Shown: positions 17,475 through 27,462, counted from the first letter of the stretch. The stretch: DNA of 64,000 bases from Polynucleobacter sp. 73C-SIWE (GCF_018882465.1 NZ_JACVOK010000002.1:620001-684000); one strand, 5' to 3'. Notes: generated from the sequence alone by a model not told the origin. A program made the numbers and translations.

Positions 17475-18251
17475 TTACTTCGCCTTCAAAATAGATTGGG
17501 AAGTGGTAATGCCCTGCTCAAGGAAATAGCGATAAGCTGGCGCCAATGATGGCATCATCAATGAGAACACTATAAATCCAACACAAATCGTGATGGGAAA
17601 GCCGATACCAAAAATATTTAACTGTGGAGCTGCCCTAGTGAGAACACCCAATGCAATATTGGTAATGAGTAAGGCAGCAATCATTGGCAATGCAATTTGC
17701 AAGCCAATACTAAAAATTTGTGAACCCCAATTGGCAATCGCCATGCCATTGATAGCGCTTAATTCCATCGCAATTGGAAATGAGTGAAAGCTATCTACAA
17801 GGCCAGAGACAAGCATCAAATGGCCATTGATACTCAAAAATACCATCATGGCAAGAATATTCATCATCGAGCCAATCACGGGAGTAGTGTTTTGAGTTTG
17901 CGGGTCAAAAAAGGTTGCGAAGCCAAATCCCATCATGAGTCCACTAATTTGTCCTGCCATCTCAATGCCAGTGAAGATAATCTGTGCAGTCAATCCCATC
18001 GCTAAGCCAATGAGAATTTGTTGAGCCAATACCAATACACCATTCAGAGATAAGATATCGATCCTTGGAGGACTTGGGACCGCAGGAATGACGATTAGAG
18101 CCAACAGGACTCCAAAAGCAACTTTCACTGGGGCAGAGAAAGACTTACTCGAAAAAAATGGTGCAATAGCAATAAAACCTAAAATTCGTGTCAATGGCAA
18201 CATCAGTCCAAAGATCCAGGTTTCAAAGATGTGGCTATTGAAGGTAAGCAT
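17475..18251 (-). CDS. fliR: FliR, flagellar export gate protein
   Basis: The 258-residue protein has about six hydrophobic segments and typical FliR wording (LPLTRILGFIAIAPFFSSK, VKVAFGVLLALIVIP, GFATFFDPQT). With FliP and FliQ it forms the inner-membrane export gate. It follows fliQ by 18 bases. Confidence 0.95.
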   Translation of the reverse strand: MLTFNSHIFETWIFGLMLPLTRILGFIAIAPFFSSKSFSAPVKVAFGVLLALIVIPAVPSPPRIDILSLNGVLVLAQQILIGLAMGLTAQIIFTGIEMAGQISGLMMGFGFATFFDPQTQNTTPVIGSMMNILAMMVFLSINGHLMLVSGLVDSFHSFPIAMELSAINGMAIANWGSQIFSIGLQIALPMIAALLITNIALGVLTRAAPQLNIFGIGFPITICVGFIVFSLMMPSLAPAYRYFLEQGITTSQSILKAK

Positions 18252-18269
18252 ATGCTGCCGTGGCTTAGA

Positions 18270-18539
18270 TCAATTATTTAAAAATTGAAAATTAGTGAAG
18301 GACTTGCTCATGAAGTCAACTAATACCGAAATCATCCAGGGGCCGGCAATAATCATCGTTACCAGCACAGCGACCAATTTTGGAATAAAAGTTAATGTAG
18401 CTTCGTTAATTTGAGTTACCGTCTGAAAAATACTAACAATCAGACCAACAATTAGAGAAACTAATAATAAGGGAGCGCCAACAGTCAACGTCACTTCCAT
18501 AGCCGTTCTGCCGATATTCATGACTGCTTCTGGAGACAT
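18270..18539 (-). CDS. fliQ: FliQ, flagellar export gate protein
   Basis: At 89 residues with two transmembrane helices, it is the right size. It begins MSPEAVMNIGRTAMEV and contains VGLIVSIFQTVTQINEATLTF, the family signature. It forms part of the FliPQR gate and sits between fliP and fliR as in most bacteria. Confidence 0.96.
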   Translation of the reverse strand: MSPEAVMNIGRTAMEVTLTVGAPLLLVSLIVGLIVSIFQTVTQINEATLTFIPKLVAVLVTMIIAGPWMISVLVDFMSKSFTNFQFLNN

Positions 18540-18559
18540 ATTTTTTCCTTTGTTGGTAG

Positions 18560-19324
18560 TTAGCGAAAGCTATTCGCTAATGATCCGATGAGCAGTTGCC
18601 AGCCATCCACCAGAACAAAAAGCATTAACTTGAATGGCAGGGAGACTATAGATGGGGGTAGCATCATCATGCCCATCGCCATGAGGACGCTGGCAACAAC
18701 CATGTCGATGACTAAAAATGGGATAAAAATACTAAAGCCAATTTGAAATCCTGTTTTAAGCTCGCTAGTCATAAAGCTAGGGATTAAAACACTCATCGGA
18801 ATTTCACTAGGGTTAGAAACCTTTTTACCAGCCAAGTTCAGAAACATTGCCAAATCTGCTTCACGGGTTTGCTTCAACATAAACTCTCTGATTGGCACAG
18901 ACCCTTTATCTAAAGCCTGCTGCATGGTAATTTTGTTTTCACTCAGTGGCTTGTAAGCTTCACCATAGACACGATCCAACACAGGACTCATGATAAAAAA
19001 TGTCAAGAAAAGAGCGAGCCCAAGCAATATTTGATTAGGTGGTGAAGATTGGGCTCCAATTGCCTGACGCAATAAAGAAAGAACGATGATGATCCTCGTA
19101 AAACTGGTCATCATCAAAACGATAGTGGGCAGAAATGATAATGCCGTCAATAAAATGAGGGTTTGCAGACTCAGACTATAGTTCTGGCCACCATTAGCAG
19201 TTGCAGAGCTACTAAATACGTTCAAGGCAGAATTATCAGCAGCAAAGCATATAAAGCTAATGAGACTTAGCACTGAAAATAGCGCTAGTTTGAGCTTAGC
19301 TTTTGTGAAAGATTGCATATTCAT
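18560..19324 (-). CDS. fliP: FliP, flagellar export gate protein
   Basis: This 254-residue protein has an N-terminal signal-like segment, then [20 protein letters not shown] and [12 protein letters not shown], diagnostic for FliP, and C-terminal [20 protein letters not shown]. It is the core of the export gate. Its ATG overlaps the TGA of fliO (ATGA), giving translational coupling. Confidence 0.96.
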   Translation of the reverse strand: MNMQSFTKAKLKLALFSVLSLISFICFAADNSALNVFSSSATANGGQNYSLSLQTLILLTALSFLPTIVLMMTSFTRIIIVLSLLRQAIGAQSSPPNQILLGLALFLTFFIMSPVLDRVYGEAYKPLSENKITMQQALDKGSVPIREFMLKQTREADLAMFLNLAGKKVSNPSEIPMSVLIPSFMTSELKTGFQIGFSIFIPFLVIDMVVASVLMAMGMMMLPPSIVSLPFKLMLFVLVDGWQLLIGSLANSFR

Positions 19325-19884
19325 TTCTTGAGCAACCTTTTAAATATTTCAGTGAGGGCTGGATTAGCCATTGCTACTACGCGCTCAACAGGTTGAGCCT
19401 CCTCAATCACAGGGCGAGACTCAAATCGAAAGCGATCATTCTTAGAAACGATTGGTGACTCAATGAGTACCTCTGGTTCTTCATTCTTTTTCGGCGCGAT
19501 ACTCTGATCATTTGCTAAGGAAATAGTATTTGAGCTTGCACGCTCAAAATCGGATATCTTGAAGTTACCCAATGAATTAATATTTCCTGGAGTAACCCCT
19601 GTCACGATCCAGTGACCAGCGAGTTCGACAACAACGAGGCGTTCACGCGAACCCAGATTCACTCCACCAACAATTTTTGCTACGGAACGACCGCCAATTT
19701 TTGAATGGTTAAAGCGTTTCATAAGCCAAGCAAAGGCGCCGATGAGGCCAAGCACAATCATTAAGCCAAAAACTACTCTAAACGGGCTAGAACTATCATC
19801 AAAGCTAGCAGTCTGAGACATCTGAGCAAGCACTAAGCTTGGAGATAATCCCAAAACAAGAAAGAGTGGTTGAATGAGTCGCAT
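19321..19884 (-). CDS. fliO: FliO, export gate assembly protein
   Basis: The 187-residue protein has a signal-like N-terminus, one transmembrane segment (about 34-55, [20 protein letters not shown]) and a cytoplasmic part with [19 protein letters not shown], typical of FliO. It helps FliP assemble. The sequence beyond residue 115 is poorly conserved, as usual. It sits between fliN and fliP and overlaps fliP by 4 bases. Confidence 0.9.
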   Translation of the reverse strand: MRLIQPLFLVLGLSPSLVLAQMSQTASFDDSSSPFRVVFGLMIVLGLIGAFAWLMKRFNHSKIGGRSVAKIVGGVNLGSRERLVVVELAGHWIVTGVTPGNINSLGNFKISDFERASSNTISLANDQSIAPKKNEEPEVLIESPIVSKNDRFRFESRPVIEEAQPVERVVAMANPALTEIFKRLLKK

Positions 19885-19900
19885 AGAGGCGTCTAATAAA

Positions 19901-20248
19901 TTATTTATTGAGCTTTCTAATACGCTCTAACGGTGTGATGATTTCTGTTAATCGCACACCAAACTTCTCGTTCACAACTACAACCTCACCTTTGGCGATG
20001 ATGTAGCCATTCACTAAAATGTCCATCAAATCGCCTGCAGAGCCCTCTAACTCAACAACAGATCCCTGCGCAAGCTGCAATAAGTTTTTGATGGTGATCT
20101 TAGTTCGACCTAATTCAACGGTGAACTGGACTGGAATGTCGTGAATGAAATCGATATCTCTGATAGGTTCGTTTTCAGAGCTACCTTCAATCTCATTGAG
20201 CACCTCATCCTGGGCGAGATCTTTATCTTGGTTATTTTCATTACTCAT
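19901..20248 (-). CDS. fliN: FliN, C-ring switch protein
   Basis: The 115-residue protein has an acidic N-terminus and a SpoA domain (IPVQFTVELGRTKITIKNLL, then GEVVVVNEKFGVRLTEI). FliN forms the base of the C-ring and, with FliM, sets rotation direction and binds FliH during export. It overlaps fliM by 8 bases. Confidence 0.96.
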   Translation of the reverse strand: MSNENNQDKDLAQDEVLNEIEGSSENEPIRDIDFIHDIPVQFTVELGRTKITIKNLLQLAQGSVVELEGSAGDLMDILVNGYIIAKGEVVVVNEKFGVRLTEIITPLERIRKLNK

Positions 20249-21245
20249 CTTTTGCTTCCTTCACATACTCATTTAAGTTTGATTGCAAAAACTTTTCGAT
20301 TCTTAGGGCGTACTTCTTATTGAAAGTGCCATATCTGCATTGCAAAAGTGGCACGTTATCAACGGTTGCTACTACCAATGGATCATATTCAAGGGGAATA
20401 AAATCCCCGATTCTTAAGGCCACAACATTTTCTAAAAATAATTTTTGAGCGCCTAGATTAGCTACTAATTCAAGCTCAACAGAATTGACTGTTTCGGCCA
20501 TAGACTCGATCCATTTAATATCAACGTCCTGAACCCTGCCTTGCATTTGTGAGGTCAATAGATCCCGAATAGGCTCTAAAGCCGAATAAGGAATGCAAAG
20601 ATCCATCTCAAAACTTCTTTCCTCAAGCTCAATAGTGAAGGTGGTTGTTACCACTACTTCGCTCATCATGGCTATATTGGCAAATTGCATATTCATCTCA
20701 GAGCGAATATATTCATATTCGACTGGGTGAACAGGTGCCCAAGCTTCTGCATAGGGCTCAAAGAAAACATCTAGAATACGCTCAACAATACGTAGTTCTG
20801 TAGGTGTAAATTCCCTTCCTGCAGAAGTAGTCTTGAAGCGACCGCCGCCACCAAATAAGTTATCCACCACAAATAAAACAAACTCCGGATCACATAGCAT
20901 CAAACTAGTGGCGCGTAAGGGTTTAATTTTGATCAGATTGATATTGGTTGGATCTTTATGCTTAGCAACAAACTCGCTGTACTTACAAGTTTCAACTGCA
21001 GTGGCTTTAATCTCTACTAGACGACCCAAAAAGGTCGACATACTGATTCTGAATAAGCGAATAAAACGTTCGTGTATATTCTCGAACGTAGGCATACGCC
21101 CACGGACAATGCGCTCCTGACTCCCAAGGCTAAATGATTTAGCCTCACCAGGATTACTTGCTACAACCTCAGGTTCTACGGCACCCTCCTCTACATCTTT
21201 GAGAAGAGCATCTATTTCCTTGTCGGAGAGATTTTCATCAGCCAT
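20241..21245 (-). CDS. fliM: FliM, C-ring switch protein
   Basis: The 334-residue protein begins MADENLSDKEIDALL, the N-terminal peptide that binds phosphorylated CheY. The middle domain contains the GGGGRF segment (near residue 130) and the C-terminus a SpoA domain. The CheY-binding peptide is intact, so the motor should be open to chemotaxis control even though no che genes are in this window. Confidence 0.96.
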   Translation of the reverse strand: MADENLSDKEIDALLKDVEEGAVEPEVVASNPGEAKSFSLGSQERIVRGRMPTFENIHERFIRLFRISMSTFLGRLVEIKATAVETCKYSEFVAKHKDPTNINLIKIKPLRATSLMLCDPEFVLFVVDNLFGGGGRFKTTSAGREFTPTELRIVERILDVFFEPYAEAWAPVHPVEYEYIRSEMNMQFANIAMMSEVVVTTTFTIELEERSFEMDLCIPYSALEPIRDLLTSQMQGRVQDVDIKWIESMAETVNSVELELVANLGAQKLFLENVVALRIGDFIPLEYDPLVVATVDNVPLLQCRYGTFNKKYALRIEKFLQSNLNEYVKEAKDE

Positions 21246-21260
21246 TTTTAATGATCGATT

Positions 21261-21773
21261 TTATTGAACGATGAATGAAGTAAAGTATGCGCCAGTCAAA
21301 TTCTGTTCTGCCTCAGAACCCATGAATGGCTTTTTAAGTGAATCAATAATTTCAGTAGTCAGTTTTACTTTTCCATCTACTGAAGCAACCTCGGAGGCTG
21401 ATTTTGCAGACAGGATAAATAAAATTCGATTTCTTACTTCAGGCATACGATCCTTTAAGGCCTGAGCATCTTTTTCACTTGGCACTTGCAAGGTCATGAT
21501 TGCCTGAAGATATTGCTGAGAATCACCGCTCTCAGGTCTTAGATTCACAGTAAATACCTCTAAAGGTACAAAAATTTGTATAACCGGCTTAGTTTCAGCG
21601 GTATCAGCACCAGATTTATAAACAAAAAAGTAATATGCGCCCGCACCCGCGACTAGCAATGCAAGAACACCAATTGCAATCATGACGAATAGCTTTTTAT
21701 TGGATTTTTTTCTTGGGACGCGCGTAACTTCAGCTTCGTCCTTAGCGTCTTTTTTGTTAGGTGCAATAGCCAT
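21261..21773 (-). CDS. fliL: FliL, basal-body/stator-associated protein
   Basis: The 170-residue protein has a short basic cytoplasmic N-terminus, one transmembrane helix (about 28-51) and a periplasmic domain with FTVNLRPESGDSQQYLQAIM and VRNRILFILSAKSA, as in FliL. It strengthens the stator-motor contact. It lies 15 bases before fliM and is the first gene after a pair of hairpins, so it may start its own transcript. Confidence 0.93.
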   Translation of the reverse strand: MAIAPNKKDAKDEAEVTRVPRKKSNKKLFVMIAIGVLALLVAGAGAYYFFVYKSGADTAETKPVIQIFVPLEVFTVNLRPESGDSQQYLQAIMTLQVPSEKDAQALKDRMPEVRNRILFILSAKSASEVASVDGKVKLTTEIIDSLKKPFMGSEAEQNLTGAYFTSFIVQ

Positions 21774-21834
21774 TTACGACTCCGTTTTTAATATAAGAAC
21801 TATTATGAAGTCGAAACTATGACGTAGATAGTCA

Positions 21835-21905
21835 GAAAAGAGGGGTATTTAGCCCCTTGCTACTGATTTAGAGGCTCCAAAAACAGCATTCCCAAATGTG
21901 GGAAT
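21835..21905 (-). terminator. Two hairpins between the unknown gene and fliL
   Basis: Read on the minus strand, ATTCCC-ACATTT-GGGAAT (21888-21905) starts directly after the stop of the upstream gene and is followed by GCTGTTTTT. A second hairpin AGGGG-CTAAATA-CCCCT (21841-21857) is followed by CTTTTC. Either could partly end transcription before fliL. Stems are short, so partial read-through is likely. Confidence 0.5.
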
Positions 21906-22334
21906 TTAAATTCTCAGACTTACCGAACTCGGATTAACCGGTTTGAAGGTATTTTGACTGGAAATATAGGGATTAGATGCAGCCTGGAGGAAGCCTAAAC
22001 TTTGACTGGCGGGCAATTCTGGAGCACGGAACTCATTTTGCCTCACAACCTGGATGGAGCTACCAGCAGGCCCTGAAGAATTAGAACTGAGATTTTTAAC
22101 CAAAGATTGAACCAATTTATCGGAAGCAGCACCCAAACCCAAACCAGAGACGCCGGGTAATGCCACAGAAGTCGCAATACCAGCTCCCGCTCCCAATGTT
22201 TTACTCAGTAAGTTAGTGAAATCAGCTAAGAAACTGGATTTTTGGGGAGCGCCTTTATTAGGCGCAATAGCCCTAGTGGACTGGGCTTCAACAGTGCCAG
22301 AACCAATCAGAAAGGGGTTAATTGAGCTATCCAA
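21906..22334 (-). CDS. Unknown Ser/Ala/Gly-rich protein between BLUF gene and fliL
   Basis: I do not recognise this 142-residue protein. The N-terminal 40 residues are polar; residues 40-75 are Ala/Gly/Leu-rich (LGAGAGIATSVALPGVSGLG) and could be amphipathic; the C-terminal part is Ser/Asn/Pro-rich and ends SSVSLRI. It has no signal peptide, cysteine or catalytic motif. The composition is like exported flagellar axial or hook-control proteins, so a secreted flagellar component is possible. It is fenced by hairpins on both sides within the fli operon. Confidence 0.6.
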   Translation of the reverse strand: MDSSINPFLIGSGTVEAQSTRAIAPNKGAPQKSSFLADFTNLLSKTLGAGAGIATSVALPGVSGLGLGAASDKLVQSLVKNLSSNSSGPAGSSIQVVRQNEFRAPELPASQSLGFLQAASNPYISSQNTFKPVNPSSVSLRI

Positions 22335-22424
22335 GATGGTATTTTTCTATGATTTTGCCATTGTCCCAGCCCTGAGCAGGATCAATTGAGGGAATAAGAG
22401 GCAAAAAACCCCTTAATTCAAAAG

Positions 22425-22445
22425 AATGCCTAAATTTTGGGCATT
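22425..22445 (-). terminator. Weak terminator-like hairpin after BLUF gene
   Basis: On the minus strand AATGCC, loop CAAAATTTA, GGCATT is followed by CTTTTG. It lies in the 137-base gap downstream of the BLUF gene. The 6-bp stem and broken T-run make it a weak terminator or attenuator candidate. Confidence 0.4.
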
Positions 22446-22471
22446 TGTCATTAAAGCCCATGAGGATGGAG

Positions 22472-22789
22472 TTAGCAGATGACTTCATACTGACCTTCCT
22501 CAGAATTGAAATACGTACTGGACCACCCCTGATATTCCCTCAGGCTAATAGGCCCCTCTTGGATGATGCTCACCAAAGTATGCCTAGGATCTACTTTGAT
22601 AGCCGAATAAAGTTGGGCAATGAATTCCTGCTCACCCTCTAATACCTGCATGAAATTTCCATCCTTGAACATCAAAACACCAGTGATGCCCATGGCGTCA
22701 TTCTTGCTCTGTGACTGAGCAACAAGCTCTATGAATTCTTCTCTAGAAAGACTTTTAGTGGATGAACTAATGTAGATGAGCTGGTACAT
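22472..22789 (-). CDS. Stand-alone BLUF-domain blue-light sensor inside the fli operon
   Basis: The 105-residue protein is a single BLUF (FAD blue-light sensing) domain with no output domain. The key flavin-site residues are present: Tyr6 in LIYISS, Asn30 in SKNDAMGITGVL, Gln48 in FMQVLEGE, Arg69-His70 in VDPRH, and Trp89 in GWSS. The methionine usually two residues after this Trp is Ser91 here. It starts 11 bases after the fliK stop on the same strand, so it is almost certainly co-transcribed with fliF-K. BLUF-only proteins act by binding partners. Given the operon, a partner in the motor, export system or flagellar signalling is likely, but this is inferred. Confidence 0.92.
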   Translation of the reverse strand: MYQLIYISSSTKSLSREEFIELVAQSQSKNDAMGITGVLMFKDGNFMQVLEGEQEFIAQLYSAIKVDPRHTLVSIIQEGPISLREYQGWSSTYFNSEEGQYEVIC

Positions 22790-22800
22790 GAACTTAGTTC

Positions 22801-23928
22801 TTAGACGTAGAAGTTAACCATCTTAGCCGAATGCAAATCCATTGCATCTGGCATATTGTCAAAAGCAGCTGAATCCCCCTGTGCTGCAAGTTCACTTTGG
22901 CGATAACTGGAGCTAGAGCTTATATTCAGCTGGTTTAATACGAGTCCAGCATCGAGCATGGATGATTTTAGATCCTCAATACCAATTTGCAGCGCTTGCA
23001 AAACATCAGCATCATTTGAATAAAAACTGGCATTCACTTGATCGCCATTGACCTGAAGAACAATCTTCAGAGACCCTTTATCTGCTGAGTTCAGAGTAAT
23101 GACGGCAGTATGCTTATCCGAACCAAACATTACAACAGTCTTTTGTGCTAATTCTGCAATCCATTCGGGACTTGACATCGATGATTGCATTTGCAATTGG
23201 ATTGCACTGGAAGCTGATGAAGTCGTATCTTGAATTACATGATGACCAGAATTTACAGTCAAAGCCAACATAGCCTGAAGTTCCTCAGGAGATGGTTCAT
23301 CAGAATCTTGAGCATGGTGTTGTGAATGGCCATGACTTGGTGAATCCATAAAGAATCCGCCAGCACTAGAGTCATCAATTTTTACTAATGAGTCAGAGTC
23401 ATCTACATCATCAGTAGCATTGCGGAGAGCCTGAAAGACAGCTTGATCTAGCTTGTGATTTAGGGGATTTGCAGTGCGCAGGTTTACTGAACCCATAGTA
23501 CCTGCAGCGGGATGTATGAGAGCTGATACGCCTACACCAGCAATATTTTGCGTAAGCTTGTTCACGGTAGACAAGGGAGAAGCACTAGTAGTGCCCTGCT
23601 TATAGTCTGCAACATTTTTCATGGCCAGAATATAAGCAGCCTGATTGATATTTGCCTCAAAAGTCTGAATCGATTTAGCACTCGACTCACTATAGGTCTT
23701 GGATTGATTCAATAGTTGATTGGCATGAGCGACATCAGGGGAAAGAAGCTTAGCTGTATTTAAGCCCTGCTTACCATCCTCCATTTTAAAGAGTGCGGCT
23801 TGGGTGCTGAGAACATCACCAAAACTTCCGCCAGAACGAGATACCCCGGTGCCACCATTTCCATTGAGAGATATAGTCCCATTAGTCTTAACTAATTGGG
23901 AATCACTGGTTTGCAGTTCAATAGCCAT
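22801..23928 (-). CDS. fliK: FliK, hook-length control protein
   Basis: The 375-residue protein has a variable Ser/Gln/His-rich N-terminal ruler region and a conserved C-terminal domain (residues about 255-350) with SADKGSLKIVLQVNGDQV, ALQIGIEDLKSSMLDAG and LNQLNIS. FliK measures hook length and switches export specificity. It follows fliJ by 4 bases and precedes the BLUF gene by 11. A histidine-rich patch (HGHSQHHAQD near residue 200) is unusual but probably just linker. Confidence 0.87.
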   Translation of the reverse strand: MAIELQTSDSQLVKTNGTISLNGNGGTGVSRSGGSFGDVLSTQAALFKMEDGKQGLNTAKLLSPDVAHANQLLNQSKTYSESSAKSIQTFEANINQAAYILAMKNVADYKQGTTSASPLSTVNKLTQNIAGVGVSALIHPAAGTMGSVNLRTANPLNHKLDQAVFQALRNATDDVDDSDSLVKIDDSSAGGFFMDSPSHGHSQHHAQDSDEPSPEELQAMLALTVNSGHHVIQDTTSSASSAIQLQMQSSMSSPEWIAELAQKTVVMFGSDKHTAVITLNSADKGSLKIVLQVNGDQVNASFYSNDADVLQALQIGIEDLKSSMLDAGLVLNQLNISSSSSYRQSELAAQGDSAAFDNMPDAMDLHSAKMVNFYV

Positions 23929-23932
23929 ATTT

Positions 23933-24388
23933 TCAGTGGAAAACTACTGCCTGGAACTGGCGATGAGTAATCGCAAACTCATCCATTAATTTTTGCTCTG
24001 ATTTTTGCTCTAATACACGTTTTTCTTGCTTATTCTTTTCAATCAGTATTTCATACTTTCGTTTCTTTGCCTCACAAGTTTGCCAAAACTTCATGTGCAT
24101 CTTCACGACTTCAAGATATTGTTCAATCACTACCTCTTGACTTTTGATGGCAGAGTCAATGCTGTCTAAAAAAGCTTGGAAATTTTGTAAGTCTGTAACA
24201 GTCATTCCCTGAGAAAGACGCACTGCATTTTTTACAACATACTCATGTCTATAAAATAAAAGCTGCTCTTTTTGGGCTTTAGACTCATTCACAGCACGAT
24301 GTGCTTTTGCCAACTGTTCGGCAGCTACATCAACCTCTCGCTTGGCTAACTTTAAAAGTAAGAGCATGGCCTGAGATGAATAGCTCAT
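23933..24388 (-). CDS. fliJ: FliJ, export apparatus stalk protein
   Basis: The 151-residue protein is a long coiled coil rich in Lys, Glu and Gln, the FliJ pattern, and overlaps the end of fliI by 4 bases. FliJ forms the central stalk of the FliI ATPase ring and links it to FlhA. Sequence conservation in FliJ is low, so the call rests on fold-type, size and position. Confidence 0.85.
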   Translation of the reverse strand: MSYSSQAMLLLLKLAKREVDVAAEQLAKAHRAVNESKAQKEQLLFYRHEYVVKNAVRLSQGMTVTDLQNFQAFLDSIDSAIKSQEVVIEQYLEVVKMHMKFWQTCEAKKRKYEILIEKNKQEKRVLEQKSEQKLMDEFAITHRQFQAVVFH

Positions 24389-25827
24389 GAGGTGCTCTCC
24401 AAAATAGTTTGCATACCATCAAGGCTCTCCTGGATACTAGCTCTTACATTCAAATCTTGAATCAAGAATTTTTCTATTGAGCTATGTTTTAGGATGGCTT
24501 CATCCAGTATCGAGTCAGCCCCATTGACATAAGCGCCAACGTTGATTAAATCTAAGTTACGACTATATTTTGCATTGAGCTGCTTTAATTTTTGCGCGTG
24601 TACTCGATGATCTTCTTTAATGATGCTATGCATCACACGACTGATCGATTGCTCTACGTTAATAGCTGGATAATGTCCAGCTTCCGCTAATGCTCGATCT
24701 AAAACAATATGGCCATCTAAAATTGAACGTGCAGAATCAGCGATTGGATCTTGCTGATCATCACCCTCTGTCAGCACTGTATAAAAAGCAGTAATCGTAC
24801 CGCCACCAACATCACTATTGCCGGCACGCTCTACTAATTTTGGTAGCTTTGCAAATACTGACGGCGGATAACCCTTGGTTGCTGGAGGCTCTCCAACAGC
24901 CAAGGCAATTTCACGTTGTGCCATTGCAAATCTAGTAAGCGAATCCATGATCAACAAAACATGTTTGCCTTCATCACGGAAGAACTCAGCAACACTTGAG
25001 CAGTAGTTAGCAGCTTGAACTCGCATTAAAGGTGATTCATCTGCTGGAGAGGCGATCACAACTGATCTCTTTAAGCCATCTTCACCTAAGATATTCTCAA
25101 TAAATTCTTTTACTTCCCGGCCGCGCTCACCAATTAAACCAACAACAATAATGTCCGCATCGGTATACCTTGCCATCATCCCTAGCAAAATACTTTTACC
25201 GACTCCAGATCCAGCAAATAAACCCATACGCTGGCCTCGGCCTACCGTCAGTAATCCATTAATAGCTCGTACCCCAACATCCAAAATATGATCGATCGGG
25301 GATCGCTTTAAAGGATTGATAGGTTCGGATTGAAGCGAAGAGAAATGCTCGGCATTCAATGGTCCAAGATCATCAATGGGTCGCCCTGAGGCATCTAATA
25401 CTCTGCCTAATAATTGGGAGCCAACTGGCAATTGCGCACTATAAGAATTCGTTACTTCACGGTGATTTTTATCATTCTGTGCGTCTGCAAATAAGCGTCC
25501 ATACTTTGCAGGCATGCTCTTTAAATACACTTTAGTGCCGGGCGATAAGCCTTCAGTACTACCCTGAGGCATTAAAAAAAGTTTTTGCTTATCAAAACCA
25601 ACAACTTCTGCTTCAATAGATTTGTTATCAGACAAAGGAATGACGCAAGTGCTGCCGACGGATAACTCTATGCCTGACACTTCAATGACCAAGCCAGTTA
25701 CCTTTACTACACGGCCAGCAAACTGCATTGTCTCTACATTGGAGAGTGCTTCATTGCAATTATTTAAAAAACAGGACAATAAGCCAGTGAAATCTTGCTG
25801 AATATCCTGATTCACATGGGGCTTCAT
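24385..25827 (-). CDS. fliI: FliI, flagellum-specific export ATPase
   Basis: The 480-residue protein is related to the F1 beta subunit. Walker A is GSGVGKS near residues 206-212, Walker B is [11 protein letters not shown] near 289-298, and [12 protein letters not shown] follows the family pattern. It unfolds and loads export substrates at the membrane. The length is slightly above the usual 440-460 because of an N-terminal extension. It is coupled to fliH by a one-base overlap. Confidence 0.96.
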   Translation of the reverse strand: MKPHVNQDIQQDFTGLLSCFLNNCNEALSNVETMQFAGRVVKVTGLVIEVSGIELSVGSTCVIPLSDNKSIEAEVVGFDKQKLFLMPQGSTEGLSPGTKVYLKSMPAKYGRLFADAQNDKNHREVTNSYSAQLPVGSQLLGRVLDASGRPIDDLGPLNAEHFSSLQSEPINPLKRSPIDHILDVGVRAINGLLTVGRGQRMGLFAGSGVGKSILLGMMARYTDADIIVVGLIGERGREVKEFIENILGEDGLKRSVVIASPADESPLMRVQAANYCSSVAEFFRDEGKHVLLIMDSLTRFAMAQREIALAVGEPPATKGYPPSVFAKLPKLVERAGNSDVGGGTITAFYTVLTEGDDQQDPIADSARSILDGHIVLDRALAEAGHYPAINVEQSISRVMHSIIKEDHRVHAQKLKQLNAKYSRNLDLINVGAYVNGADSILDEAILKHSSIEKFLIQDLNVRASIQESLDGMQTILESTS

Positions 25828-26471
25828 TACATTCCCTCATGCCAATCGAGATTCTTACCCAGCGATTCAGTAATTGCCTTCCAGCGAACTTCATTACTTG
25901 CATCGATCGCATTTTGGGCCGTCTCTACAACACAGCCGCCGCGATCAATTTCTGAATTTTCTAGCAGCTGCCATTGCATTGCACCCAACTCTTCTTGCAA
26001 ATATTGCCGAACAATAGTTGCATCATCAGGGTGAACTGTAAGTTTTAATTCATTGGCATCAATGAATTTTTTTGTTGCTTCGCTAATAATCGCTTTAATT
26101 ACGAGAGGATTAATTTTGATTTCTGTCTGAATCATTGATTTAGCAATAGCTAAGGACAGATTTAAGACATCATCACAAATATCGATATTTTTAGCTGTAA
26201 TAGCAGCACTAAATGTGCCGGCCAAAGTCTCTAATGAACGCCTTTCATCCGCATTCTCAGAATGCGCTAGAGACTTTCCTTTGGAATAGCCATCTTTGAA
26301 CCCTGAATCATGCCCCTCGGCATAAGCTTTATCAATCACCGCCTGAATTTCTTCAGCCGTTAACTGAGGAACCGCATCCGGATCCTCCTTGGGCATTGGA
26401 TTTGCAAAGCCTGGTGGAACAAGGTCTACAAATATTAAGTTATTGTCCCTATTAGACATAAGACTCATCAC
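25827..26471 (-). CDS. fliH: FliH, regulator of export ATPase
   Basis: The 214-residue protein has a glycine-spaced helical segment ([20 protein letters not shown], near residues 50-69), which is the classic FliH GxxxG-type region, and a C-terminal domain with [19 protein letters not shown] and DRGGCVVET. It anchors FliI to the C-ring. It overlaps fliG by 20 bases; the ATG at 26459 (MSNRDN) is another possible start. Confidence 0.9.
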   Translation of the reverse strand: MMSLMSNRDNNLIFVDLVPPGFANPMPKEDPDAVPQLTAEEIQAVIDKAYAEGHDSGFKDGYSKGKSLAHSENADERRSLETLAGTFSAAITAKNIDICDDVLNLSLAIAKSMIQTEIKINPLVIKAIISEATKKFIDANELKLTVHPDDATIVRQYLQEELGAMQWQLLENSEIDRGGCVVETAQNAIDASNEVRWKAITESLGKNLDWHEGM

Positions 26472-27462
26472 CCTTATTGCTCAACATGATTTGACCCTCT
26501 TCAAATAGAGTGCGAACAATTTGTAGGATTTCTTTTTGAGCCCCTTCGACATCGGACAATTTGACTGGACCTTTGTTTTCCAAATCATCTCTCATCATGT
26601 CTGCTGCACGAGTAGACATATTTTTGAAGATTTTCTCTCTCAGCTCAGCACCAGTACCCTTGAGTGCAGTAATCAATACCTCAGACTGAACATCGCGAAG
26701 AATCGTTTGAATGCCTTTGTCATCAATGCCCAAGATGTCGTCAAATACAAACATCTCATCCATGATTTTTTGAGCCATATCGATGTCATACTCTTTAAAA
26801 CTATCCATCAAAATCACTTCTTGTGGGCCAGTAATAAAGTTCATAATTTCAGCGGCAGCACGTATTCCGCCAATCTGCTTTTTGCTACCGGCTTGATTCG
26901 TGGCAAGTAATTTTCCTAACACTGCATTAAGCTCTTTGAGCGCAGCAGGCTTAATTTCCTCAAGAGTGGCAATACGAAGCATGACATCCTTGCGCAAGTC
27001 CTCTGTAAATAAAGTTAAGATCTGTGAAGCCTGATCAGGCTCCAGATGCACCAAGATGGTTGCAATAATTTGCGGATGTTCGTAGCGGATTAAATCTGCA
27101 ACCGCAGTTCCATCCATCCACTTCAAACTTTCAATACCCTCTGAATCGCGACTATCGAGGATTCGTTGGAACAAGCCACTAGCGGTCTCGTTACCGAGCG
27201 CCTTGCTTAATACGTTTCTAGTAAATTCATCGGTATCAAAGTTTAATGCTGCGCCTTCACCCGCTACGCTAAAAAACTCACGCAAGGTTGCAGCCACTTC
27301 GGCTTGCTCTACCCTTCTCAGGGTCGCCATAATGCCACCCAAGCGCTGAACATCTCTTGGGCTGATGTATTTCATTACCTCAGAAGCACCCTCCTCGCCA
27401 AGGGCGAGCATGAGTACCGCTGCTTTACTAAGGCCGTCTGTATTAGGAGGAGGCATTTCCAC
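26452..27462 (-). CDS. fliG: FliG, motor switch/torque protein
   Basis: The 336-residue protein has the FliG N-terminal domain (LSKAAVLMLALGEEGASEVM), a middle domain with EHPQIIATILVHLEPDQAS, and a C-terminal torque domain with FVFDDILGIDDKGIQTILRD and NMSTRAADMMRDDLE. It links the MS-ring to the C-ring and meets the stator. It overlaps fliF by 20 bases. Confidence 0.97.
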   Translation of the reverse strand: MEMPPPNTDGLSKAAVLMLALGEEGASEVMKYISPRDVQRLGGIMATLRRVEQAEVAATLREFFSVAGEGAALNFDTDEFTRNVLSKALGNETASGLFQRILDSRDSEGIESLKWMDGTAVADLIRYEHPQIIATILVHLEPDQASQILTLFTEDLRKDVMLRIATLEEIKPAALKELNAVLGKLLATNQAGSKKQIGGIRAAAEIMNFITGPQEVILMDSFKEYDIDMAQKIMDEMFVFDDILGIDDKGIQTILRDVQSEVLITALKGTGAELREKIFKNMSTRAADMMRDDLENKGPVKLSDVEGAQKEILQIVRTLFEEGQIMLSNKGDESYV

